Shown here: positions 1-4,901 of the stretch, piece by piece | Position numbering within the stretch: position 1 is the first letter of the stretch | Layout: every line of letters begins with the position of its first letter | Origin: Rikenellaceae bacterium | GTDB lineage: Bacteria > Bacteroidota > Bacteroidia > Bacteroidales > Rikenellaceae | Length of the DNA: 5,632 nt | Assembly: GCA_031286025.1 (NCBI GenBank) | Contig: JAITVB010000160.1 | Coordinates: 1-5,632 of the forward strand | Direction: 5' to 3' | Notes under the pieces: generated by a model | What the model was told of the DNA's origin: nothing | Seen by the model: only the letters and a program-made list of their open reading frames with translations | The model's database searches: none | Program-made: the position numbers and the translations under genes

Positions 1-1
1 A

Positions 2-1000
2 CTGTCCCTCCGTGGACAAACCAACGGCCAATACTATAAGGCGTTCTCGGTCAACTTCGTCGAACCCTGGCTCGGCGGCAAGAAACCCCACTCGCTCAAC
101 CTCGGGTTCTACTATTCGGACCAGACCAACGCTTACTACATGTGGGATCCGGGCGACAAGCATTTCCGCACCATCGGGGGGTCGCTCGGTCTCGGCCGCC
201 GCCTCAAATGGCCCGACCCCATGTTCACGCTCTATACCGACATCTCGTATCAGGCCTATAACCTGAAAGACTGGGACAACTTCATCGTCAAGAACGGGAC
301 GTCGAACATCATCGCGCTGCAAGCCGCGCTGAGCCGCAGCACGGTCGACCAACCGATCTACCCGCGCCGGGGGACCGAGTTCTCTTTCTCATTGAGTCTT
401 ACGCCGCCGTACTCGCTCTTCGACGGGAAAGATTATTCCGACCCCAACATGAGCGAAAACGACCGCTACCGTTGGATCGAATACCACAAGTGGAACTTCT
501 CCGCCCGATGGTTCACTCCGCTCACAGACAACAACAACCTGGTGCTGATGGCCAAAGCCGAATTGGGGATGATCGGCAGCTACAACCCCGACAAACCCTC
601 GCCGTTCGAAGGCTACCAGGTGGGCGGCGACGGGATGTCGGGCTACACCCTCTACGGGGTCGACATCGTTGGCCTGCGCGGGTACGAGAACGGCACCCTC
701 ACCCCCTCGGGACAATATTCGGGGGCGTACAACAAATTCACCCTCGAAATGCGTTATCCCTTTGTAAACAAGCCTGCCTCGACCATCTTCGGACTGGTCT
801 TCGCCGAGGCGGGCAACGCCTTCGGAAGCCTTCAGGAGGTCGACCCGTTCAGGCTCCGCCGCTCGGCGGGGGTCGGCGTAAGGCTCTACCTGCAGGTGGT
901 GGGGACGATCGGCTTCGACTGGGGGTATGGTTTCGACAAAGACGTTTCCGGGAAGAAAGGCGGCTCGCAACTCCACTTCTCGATGGGACAGAATTTTTAG
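2..1000 (+). CDS. bamA: BamA outer-membrane assembly factor, C-terminal barrel (5' partial)
   Basis: BamA is the outer-membrane beta-barrel at the core of the BAM complex, which folds and inserts other outer-membrane proteins. The reading frame is open from base 2, so the gene enters from the left; the first in-window ATG (140) is internal. The 332 visible residues are all barrel: alternating aromatic and polar strands such as FSVNFVEPWLGG and FTLEMRYPF, with long polar loops. The LRGYE motif at 674-688 corresponds to the conserved V/I-R-G-F/Y motif of loop L6, which is family knowledge. The protein ends in LHFSMGQNF, with the terminal Phe expected of an outer-membrane beta-signal. The POTRA domains lie outside the window. 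Bacteroidetes homologues are, from memory, around 850 residues, so a bit over a third is present. Two Skp-like chaperones follow, as is usual for bamA. TamA is the main alternative, but the Skp context favours BamA. Confidence 0.93.
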   Translation: MSLRGQTNGQYYKAFSVNFVEPWLGGKKPHSLNLGFYYSDQTNAYYMWDPGDKHFRTIGGSLGLGRRLKWPDPMFTLYTDISYQAYNLKDWDNFIVKNGTSNIIALQAALSRSTVDQPIYPRRGTEFSFSLSLTPPYSLFDGKDYSDPNMSENDRYRWIEYHKWNFSARWFTPLTDNNNLVLMAKAELGMIGSYNPDKPSPFEGYQVGGDGMSGYTLYGVDIVGLRGYENGTLTPSGQYSGAYNKFTLEMRYPFVNKPASTIFGLVFAEAGNAFGSLQEVDPFRLRRSAGVGVRLYLQVVGTIGFDWGYGFDKDVSGKKGGSQLHFSMGQNF

Positions 1001-1055
1001 ACATCCGGTTTGACCGGCAACAGACACGACAGATCATTCCGAAAAAATCACCGAT

Positions 1056-1568
1056 ATGAAAAAGATACTGTTAACCCTCTTCGCCGTGGCGCTCTGCAGC
1101 GGAGCCCATGCACAGAAATACGCTTTCGTCAACACCGAAAGCATCTTCAAGGCGATGCCCGAATATACCTCGACCCTCGAAAAGATCGACAAACTGGCCC
1201 GGGACTACCAGGCGCAGGTCGATGCCGAGTATAACGCGATCGCTGAAATGTATGAACGTTACCAATACCAGAAATCAAATCTGTCGGAAACCGCCCGCAA
1301 ACAGATCGAAGAGCAGATCATCAACCGCGAAAAAACCGCCGGCGAAAATCAGCGCAAGGTCTTCGGCCAGGACGGCGAATTGATGAAAAAACGGATGGAA
1401 ATGCTCAAACCCGTCCAGGACAAGGTTTTTGCAGCAATAGACCAGTTGGCCAAGGCCGGAGGGTATGACATGGTGGTCGACATCGCCAGCAACACTACAC
1501 TGGTCTACTACAATCCGGCGCTCGATCTGAGCACGCAGGTGTTGGGACGCTTGGGAATTACCAAATAA
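1056..1568 (+). CDS. Skp/OmpH family periplasmic chaperone, first copy
   Basis: This is a 170-residue OmpH/Skp-family protein. Skp is a trimeric periplasmic chaperone that holds unfolded outer-membrane proteins on their way to BamA. Residues 1-19 form a signal peptide: KK, then a hydrophobic core, ending AHA before Gln20. A Cys at position 14 lies in the core, but the context (VAL-C) is not a convincing lipobox. The mature protein opens with KYAFVN and a downstream MPEY, the short beta-strand segment typical of the family. Residues of roughly 35-125 form a charged helical coiled coil (the Skp tentacle). The end contains PVQDKVFAAIDQLAKAGGYDMVVD, then a VYYNP element, the C-terminal beta-strand part. 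The start follows an A-rich stretch with no Shine-Dalgarno, normal for Bacteroidetes. It begins 55 bases after bamA with no terminator between them, so cotranscription is likely. A 5-bp hairpin (1005-1017) sits in the gap but has no T-tract. Confidence 0.93.
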   Translation: MKKILLTLFAVALCSGAHAQKYAFVNTESIFKAMPEYTSTLEKIDKLARDYQAQVDAEYNAIAEMYERYQYQKSNLSETARKQIEEQIINREKTAGENQRKVFGQDGELMKKRMEMLKPVQDKVFAAIDQLAKAGGYDMVVDIASNTTLVYYNPALDLSTQVLGRLGITK

Positions 1569-1580
1569 TTCGTACCTTTA
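1551..1580 (+). promoter_or_regulatory. Putative Bacteroidetes promoter before second Skp gene
   Basis: A TTG at 1551-1553 is followed after 19 bases by TACCTTTA at 1573-1580, one base off the Bacteroidetes -7 consensus TAnnTTTG. Transcription would start near 1586, giving a leader of about 75 bases to the second Skp gene. The -33 part overlaps the 3' end of the first Skp gene. This would let the second chaperone be expressed separately from bamA. It is called by motif only. Confidence 0.4.
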
Positions 1581-1611
1581 CCCCTTGCCGAAGGCGCGGG
1601 AAGGGGCCGCG
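1581..1611 (+). other. GC-rich inverted repeat between the two Skp genes
   Basis: CCCCTT (1581-1586) is complementary to AAGGGG (1601-1606), with an inner GCC-GAA-GGC hairpin (1587-1595). An alternative fold pairs CGCGG (1595-1599) with CCGCG (1607-1611). No T-tract follows, so it is not a classic intrinsic terminator. It could stabilise the 3' end of the upstream mRNA or slow read-through. A transcript from the 1573 box would start inside it and contain only part of it. Confidence 0.35.
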
Positions 1612-1661
1612 ACCCGATGGAAACAAAACCCCGATTTTAATTAAGAACTAAAACATACGTT

Positions 1662-2183
1662 ATGAAAAAGATTCTTGGGCCGGCCCTTTTTGCTGTGCTC
1701 ATTCTGTGCGGATCGACCGGATACGCCCAACAAGTGAAACTCGGATATGTCAACTCGTCGCTGCTGATCTCGGTGATGCCGGAACGCGATTCGGCCCAGA
1801 CCAAGTACCAGGCCTTCGCCTTGGAATTGCAGGATCAACTCGAAGGGCTCGAAACCGAAATGGGCACCAAACTCCAAAAATACCAAAACGAGGTGAACAC
1901 CTATGGAGAAGCCATACGCGCCCAGAAGGAAAAAGAACTCAATGAGTTGAGCAACCGCGTGAACGAATTCCGCCAGGCCGCCCAACAGGATCTCGACGAG
2001 ATGGAACAGACGCTGATGCGTCCCGTGATCGAAAAAGCCAACGAGGCGATCCAGAAAGTGGCGAAAGACAATGGCTTCACCGCCATTTTCGACTTGGCCG
2101 CCGGTGCGCTGCTCTATTACGATACGGCGACGATGACCGACATCCTGCCGTTGGTCAAGACCGCGCTCAACATCACGAAATAG
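1662..2183 (+). CDS. Skp/OmpH family periplasmic chaperone, second copy
   Basis: This 173-residue protein is a second Skp/OmpH chaperone, a divergent tandem paralogue of the preceding gene. Residues 1-22 are a signal peptide (KK, hydrophobic core, cleavage probably after GYA before Gln23). The mature start VKLGYVNSSLLISVMPE aligns with KYAFVNTESIFKAMPE of the first copy. The middle, roughly residues 40-130, is a charged coiled coil. The C-terminal part (RPVIEKANEAIQKVAKDNGFTAIFD, then LLYYD and a final NITK) matches the layout of the first copy (PVQDKV, YYNP, GITK). Shared positions are concentrated at the two ends, while the coiled coil is mostly different. The start is preceded by an A/T-rich stretch (1638-1661). 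It lies 93 bases after the first copy, with a possible promoter in between, and is followed by a strong terminator at 2225-2255. It probably guards outer-membrane protein precursors, possibly with different clients; that is inference. Confidence 0.92.
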   Translation: MKKILGPALFAVLILCGSTGYAQQVKLGYVNSSLLISVMPERDSAQTKYQAFALELQDQLEGLETEMGTKLQKYQNEVNTYGEAIRAQKEKELNELSNRVNEFRQAAQQDLDEMEQTLMRPVIEKANEAIQKVAKDNGFTAIFDLAAGALLYYDTATMTDILPLVKTALNITK

Positions 2184-2224
2184 CCGGATTCCCTGCCGGG
2201 AAGGCAAAAGAACCGACACACAGG

Positions 2225-2255
2225 GAGGCTGTCCGGCGACGGCCTCTTTCTTTTT
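2225..2255 (+). terminator. Strong intrinsic terminator
   Basis: GAGGCTGTC (2225-2233) pairs along all nine positions, one of them G-U, with GACGGCCTC (2238-2246) around a CGGC tetraloop. The T-rich tract TTTCTTTTT (2247-2255) follows directly. This would end the bamA-skp-skp transcript. It finishes only 9 bases before the rimO start codon. A weaker 5-bp hairpin (2189-2202) precedes it without a T-tract. Confidence 0.85.
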
Positions 2256-2264
2256 ACCGCACCT

Positions 2265-3563
2265 ATGGCTCGCAAAATCAACGTCGTTACACTGGGCTGC
2301 TCGAAGAACTTGGTCGATTCGGAGTATCTGATGGCCCAACTGGCGGCCGGCGGATTCGAGGTGGCCTTCGACTCGAACGATCCCGCGGCCCGCATCGTGG
2401 TGGTCAACACCTGCGGGTTTATCGGCGACGCCAAAGAGGAATCGATCGACACGATCCTTTCGTTCGCCCGCGCCAAGGAGGCCGGGGTGATCGACCACCT
2501 GTTCGTGATGGGCTGCCTGTCGGAACGTTACAGGCAGGAGTTGATCGAGGAGTTGCCTGAAGTCGACGAGTTCTTCGGAGTGAACAATCTGTCCGACATC
2601 GTGTACCGGGTCGGGGGTGAATTTTTTCCGGAAAAAGCCGAAGAGCGTTTTTTGACGACACCGCAGCATTATGCCTACCTGAAGATTTCGGAAGGGTGCA
2701 ACTGGGGGTGCGGATATTGCGCAATTCCGCTGATCCGCGGACGGCACGTTTCGGTGCCGATCGAAAAAGCGGTGGCTGAAGCCGAAGGGTTGGCGGCCAA
2801 AGGGGTGAAGGAGCTGATTGTCATTGCGCAGGACACGACTTACTACGGGATGGATCTGTATGGCCAACGGCGTCTGGGCGAATTGCTTACGCGGCTGTGC
2901 CGGGTCGAGGGGATCGAATGGATCCGGCTGCATTATGCCTATCCGGCGCAGTTTCCGGAAGATGTGATCGGGGTGATGGCGCGCGAGTCCAAGATCTGCA
3001 AATACCTTGACATGCCGATTCAGCATATCAGCGATGCGCAGCTCAAAGCGATGCGCCGCGGGGCGACCGGGGGCGAAACGCGCGCACTGTTGGACCGGCT
3101 GCGGCGCGAGATCCCGGGGATTGCCCTGCGCACCACGTTGTTGGTGGGGTATCCGGGCGAAACGGAAGCCGATTTTCAAGAGTTGCTCGATTTTGTCAAA
3201 GAGTTCAAGTTTGATCGATTGGGAGTTTTTCCGTATTCCGAAGAGGAAGGTACCTATTCGGCGGAAAAACTCAGGGATGATGTCGCCCCCGAAGAGAAAG
3301 AGTGCCGCGTCGACCGCATTATGAAAGCCCAACGGCACATCTCTGCGGAAAACAACGGCCGGAGGGTGGGTTTTGTCGAACGTGTGGTGATCGACCGTGA
3401 AGAAACGCCTTATTTTACAGGGCGTACCCAATACGATTCGCCCGAGGTCGACCAGGAAGTGCTGATCGAAGAGGTAAAAGGGTTGGAAGTCGGCGGGTTC
3501 TATGACGTATGGATCGAATCGGCAGACGATTACGACCTTTACGGAAAGATTCGCTCGAAATAG
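2265..3563 (+). CDS. rimO: Ribosomal protein S12 methylthiotransferase RimO
   Basis: RimO is a cytoplasmic radical-SAM enzyme that adds a methylthio group to a conserved aspartate of ribosomal protein S12, using two [4Fe-4S] clusters and SAM. The 432 residues match the usual RimO size. The N-terminal MTTase (UPF0004) domain begins MARKINVVTLGCSKNLVDSE; the CSKN-VDSE signature separates RimO from the tRNA enzyme MiaB. Its cluster ligands appear as Cys12, Cys50 (NTCGF) and Cys84 (MGC). The radical-SAM CxxxCxxC is Cys145, Cys149 and Cys152 in GCNWGCGYCAIPLIRG. Further radical-SAM landmarks are the YLDMPIQH segment (residues 247-254) and LLVGYPGET (292-300). A C-terminal TRAM domain, about 365-432, ends in DYDLYGKIRSK. 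The start is fixed because the catalytic domain begins within ten residues of it. No Shine-Dalgarno is visible. No promoter fits between the preceding terminator and the ATG. All key residues are present. Confidence 0.97.
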   Translation: MARKINVVTLGCSKNLVDSEYLMAQLAAGGFEVAFDSNDPAARIVVVNTCGFIGDAKEESIDTILSFARAKEAGVIDHLFVMGCLSERYRQELIEELPEVDEFFGVNNLSDIVYRVGGEFFPEKAEERFLTTPQHYAYLKISEGCNWGCGYCAIPLIRGRHVSVPIEKAVAEAEGLAAKGVKELIVIAQDTTYYGMDLYGQRRLGELLTRLCRVEGIEWIRLHYAYPAQFPEDVIGVMARESKICKYLDMPIQHISDAQLKAMRRGATGGETRALLDRLRREIPGIALRTTLLVGYPGETEADFQELLDFVKEFKFDRLGVFPYSEEEGTYSAEKLRDDVAPEEKECRVDRIMKAQRHISAENNGRRVGFVERVVIDREETPYFTGRTQYDSPEVDQEVLIEEVKGLEVGGFYDVWIESADDYDLYGKIRSK

Positions 3564-3585
3564 TTGCGGGTGTTTCGATCTTTTT
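3555..3585 (+). terminator. Weak possible terminator after rimO
   Basis: TCGAAA (3555-3560), at the very end of rimO and including its last codons, is complementary to TTTCGA (3573-3578), and a TCTTTTT tract follows (3579-3585). The stem is only 6 bp, AT-rich, and closes a 12-base loop, so it is marginal. It overlaps the promoter at 3564-3594. Confidence 0.3.
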
Positions 3586-3594
3586 GTATATTTG
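3564..3594 (+). promoter_or_regulatory. Putative Bacteroidetes promoter after rimO
   Basis: TATATTTG (3587-3594) is an exact match to the -7 consensus TAnnTTTG, and TTG (3564-3566) lies 20 bases upstream, where a -33 element is expected. Transcription would start near 3600. The promoter begins directly after the rimO stop and would drive the structured segment 3600-3708 and perhaps the coiled-coil and zapA genes beyond it. Confidence 0.6.
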
Positions 3595-3599
3595 CATAA

Positions 3600-3708
3600 T
3601 CATAGGATGCGCCCCGGGCGAGCCCGAAAACAAGTTTTCGTCCTGCTGCGCGGTTGTCATCGTATTTGTGCGAGCAAAGTAAGGATCCCGGATGCCGGGA
3701 ACGTTTTT
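3600..3708 (+). ncRNA. Candidate structured small RNA or attenuated leader
   Basis: This stretch of about 109 bases runs from the expected start of the 3587 promoter to the end of a terminator. It folds into abutting hairpins. CGAAAAC (3625-3631) pairs with GTTTTCG (3634-3640). Next comes a longer arm in which TCCT (3641-3644) can pair with AGGA (3682-3685), enclosing TGCT and CGC (3644-3651, one bulged G; the two pairings compete for T3644) with GCGAGCA (3670-3676). The terminator hairpin (3686-3700) follows at once. CGGG (3615-3618) and CCCG (3623-3626) form an alternative 5' hairpin that competes with the first arm. I recognise no known family: it lacks the SRP RNA core, and no tRNA or known riboswitch pattern is evident. 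The in-frame ATG at 3607 could extend the downstream protein through here, but that extension is Arg- and Cys-rich and looks non-coding. Confidence 0.35.
3686..3708 (+). terminator. Intrinsic terminator before coiled-coil gene
   Basis: TCCCGG (3686-3691) pairs perfectly with CCGGGA (3695-3700) around a 3-base ATG loop; after ACG a run of five T follows (3704-3708). It lies inside the leader of the coiled-coil gene, about 37 bases before its start, so it either ends a small RNA or attenuates the operon. Confidence 0.5.
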
Positions 3709-3710
3709 CG

Positions 3711-3718
3711 TATTTTTG
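3711..3718 (+). promoter_or_regulatory. Possible -7 box just upstream of coiled-coil gene
   Basis: TATTTTTG matches TAnnTTTG and would give a start near 3724, about 20 bases before the ATG at 3745. No TTG is found at the -33 distance (about 3688), which is occupied by the terminator hairpin. If active, it would supply the coiled-coil and zapA genes past the terminator. Confidence 0.35.
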
Positions 3719-3744
3719 AGTGGCGAAATACAACTTCCGGAGAA

Positions 3745-4038
3745 ATGGACGAAGCCAGAGCGATCATCGAACGTTTACGCACCAAGGTGGCCGAAAAAGT
3801 CGCCGAGCGGAACCATGCGGTGGCCGATCGCGAAAAGTCGGATGCGGCCCGCAAAAAACTGACCCGTGAAAAAGAGGCGTTGGAGGCCCGGGTGCTTGAA
3901 TTGCAGGAACGGGTGCGGGTATTGGAACTGACCAGAGGGATGGTGGGTGTGTCGGGTGACGCCGAGGCCGCCCGCAAACGGGTCAACCGCCTGATTCGCG
4001 AGGTCGACAAATGCATCGCTCTGATGAACACGGAATAA
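3745..4038 (+). CDS. Small coiled-coil protein upstream of zapA
   Basis: This is a 97-residue, highly charged, mostly alpha-helical protein of unknown function. Residues 1-65 look like one continuous coiled coil with Leu, Val and Ala at heptad positions (for example LTREKEALEARVLELQERVRVLEL). After a short Gly-containing break (GMVGVSG, 65-71) comes a second helix, RKRVNRLIREVDKCIALMN. From memory, small proteins with a similar ending precede zapA in many Bacteroidetes; I know no established name. There is no signal peptide or membrane segment, so it is probably cytoplasmic. I chose the ATG at 3745 because coiled-coil character starts there and the region upstream is an RNA-like, promoter-containing segment; an in-frame ATG at 3607 would add 46 residues of unlikely composition. 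Its position suggests a role with ZapA in division, perhaps ZapB-like, but this is inference. Confidence 0.8.
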   Translation: MDEARAIIERLRTKVAEKVAERNHAVADREKSDAARKKLTREKEALEARVLELQERVRVLELTRGMVGVSGDAEAARKRVNRLIREVDKCIALMNTE

Positions 4039-4203
4039 CGCCGGGCAAATCAAGCTGAGAGCGAGAGGGATGGGACTGATGAGAGGAGTGGGAAACGCTA
4101 TGCCGGAAGTGTGGGAAAATTATGGTTCTGAACGGGATCGGGCGGCAGCGAGACAAAGAATGTGAGCGGGAAAAGGAGAGACAACAAGAAAGGGAATTGA
4201 GGC
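4039..4203 (+). other. Purine-rich intergenic gap before zapA
   Basis: These 165 bases hold no convincing gene, promoter or terminator. By count about 121 are purines, rising to 51 of 63 in 4141-4203. Because the plus strand has so few pyrimidines it can form little secondary structure, so it is probably an unstructured spacer within a coiled-coil-zapA transcript. A 31-codon ORF (4070-4165) with a purine-rich preceding stretch is present but unsupported. Confidence 0.5.
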
Positions 4204-4473
4204 ATGGCCAACGAACTGAGGATCATCCTGAAGATAGCAGGTCGCGAATATCCGCTGACCATCGACCGTGCCGACGAAGAGAAATATCGTCGTGCGGCCA
4301 AGGATGTCAATGAGTTGGTGACGATGTACAGCAAGCGTTACAGCGCCGATATGGAAAATTATCTGGCGATGGTGGGCCTGCAGATGGCGTTGATGAACGT
4401 ACAGCGGGAGATGAATCCCGACATCGCGCCCATCATCGAAGAACTCAAACGCCTCGAATCCGATCTTTTGTAG
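4204..4473 (+). CDS. zapA: Cell division protein ZapA
   Basis: ZapA is a small cytoplasmic protein that binds FtsZ and cross-links its protofilaments, stabilising the Z-ring. The 89 residues show the family layout. An N-terminal beta-strand domain begins NELRIILKIAGREYPLTI, followed by the ADEEKYRRAAKDVNELVTMYSKRY helix, where the E-[KE]-x-R-x-A-A-K pattern is typical of ZapA. A C-terminal helix (YLAMVGLQMALMNVQREM and onwards) carries the dimer/tetramer coiled coil. It ends EELKRLESDLL. The start is well supported, since the first beta-strand begins within four residues. No promoter is evident in the preceding 165 bases, so it is probably cotranscribed with the coiled-coil gene. Downstream lies a non-coding interval containing a 6S RNA, the same neighbour zapA has in proteobacteria. 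Length is close to that of other Bacteroidetes ZapA proteins. Confidence 0.92.
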   Translation: MANELRIILKIAGREYPLTIDRADEEKYRRAAKDVNELVTMYSKRYSADMENYLAMVGLQMALMNVQREMNPDIAPIIEELKRLESDLL

Positions 4474-4483
4474 AAATAAAAAC

Positions 4484-4637
4484 AAATCCCCGGCGCTTTA
4501 TAAATGCAGGGGATATCGTTCTTTGATTACGGACAAATCGAACAGGGGATGAAACTCTCCCCCGCCCCGTTTCACTATGCGGAACGGGCGGCAAAATATG
4601 GCGTGCGACATGCGTAGCCCACGGGCTGCCGAAAGTC
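4484..4637 (+). other. Hairpin-rich non-coding stretch between zapA and 6S RNA
   Basis: I see no gene here but several local inverted repeats. ATCCCC (4486-4491) pairs with GGGGAT (4509-4514). GGGGA (4545-4549) pairs with TCCCC (4558-4562). CCGCCCCGTT (4562-4571) pairs with AACGGGCGG (4583-4591), with one bulged C. The motif CAGGGGAT occurs twice (4507-4514 and 4543-4550), so the first ATCCCC could pair with either copy. None has a proper T-tract, though the first could act as a weak terminator or 3'-end stabiliser of the zapA mRNA. It may be zapA 3' UTR or a leader processed away from 6S RNA. Confidence 0.4.
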
Positions 4638-4838
4638 CTCTCGCACTGCGGCCTTTTGCTTTGCGAAACTTAACACCAATCAATCCGGGGATCACTCGGA
4701 CTCTCAAAAACAGGCCTTGCTCCGGTTTCGGCCGGATCCTCCTTTCGGGGGCGTTGGACGTTTGCGATTGACCGGAGTCCCCAAATCTTGACGTTTCCGG
4801 AGATTCGTCAAACCACAAAGGCGCAGTGCGAGTTTTTT
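4638..4838 (+). ncRNA. ssrS: 6S RNA
   Basis: 6S RNA mimics an open promoter and binds housekeeping RNA polymerase, adjusting transcription in stationary phase. The call rests on structure and synteny. A closing stem of 16 bp pairs CTCGCACTGC (4640-4649) with GCAGTGCGAG (4823-4832) and GCCTTT (4651-4656) with AAAGGC (4817-4822), with one bulged G. Six T follow (4833-4838), a plausible 3' end. Inside is a large open bubble, then a G/C-rich stem: GGGGA (4687-4691) with TCCCC (4778-4782), continued by CTC and GG (4695-4699) with GAG and CC. A terminal part includes a TCCGG/CCGGA hairpin (4721-4736). On the 3' side of the bubble sits a small hairpin, TTGACG (4788-4793) with CGTCAA (4806-4811), as in many 6S RNAs. 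Length near 200 nt fits. It probably corresponds to the Bacteroidales-1 RNA class, which I recall being reassigned to 6S. The exact 5' end is uncertain, and no TAnnTTTG box lies at the expected distance. Confidence 0.8.
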
Positions 4839-4901
4839 AATTACTACTAACCTGAGATTTACAATTAACGAGAATATTTAACGCGAAAAACACGGAAAAT
4901 T

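Noticed and set aside
1005..1017. CCGGT/ACCGG hairpin after bamA as a terminator
   Set aside because: The stem is only 5 bp and no T-tract follows, so it is not called as a terminator.
1056..1130. Lipoprotein signal in the first Skp gene (Cys14) or the second (Cys16)
   Set aside because: The residue before each Cys is Leu, not the small residue of a lipobox, and good signal peptidase I sites (AHA and GYA) follow.
1641..3431. Long antisense open frame of 596 codons over skp and rimO
   Set aside because: It is the reverse-strand shadow of two confident genes in GC-rich DNA, with low-complexity composition (His, Arg, Phe, Gln) and no domain pattern.
3600..3708. SRP (4.5S) RNA or tRNA in the structured segment
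   Set aside because: The SRP core motif is absent and no cloverleaf with a T-loop can be drawn on either strand.
3607..3744. In-frame N-terminal extension of the coiled-coil protein from ATG 3607
   Set aside because: The extension is rich in Arg and Cys, crosses a terminator hairpin and a promoter box, and lacks the coiled-coil character that begins at 3745.
4076..4096. Hammerhead-ribozyme-like core: CTGATGA followed by GAAAC
   Set aside because: The bases between are all G, A and T with no complementary strand for stem II, and no matching stems I and III are seen. It is a chance match in purine-rich DNA.
4070..4165. 31-codon ORF with an AGAGGG-type preceding stretch in the coiled-coil to zapA gap
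   Set aside because: Short, its composition follows the purine bias, and there is no recognisable protein pattern or independent support.
4498..4818. Antisense open frame across the zapA-rny interval
   Set aside because: It overlaps the 6S RNA fold and has no protein-like features.
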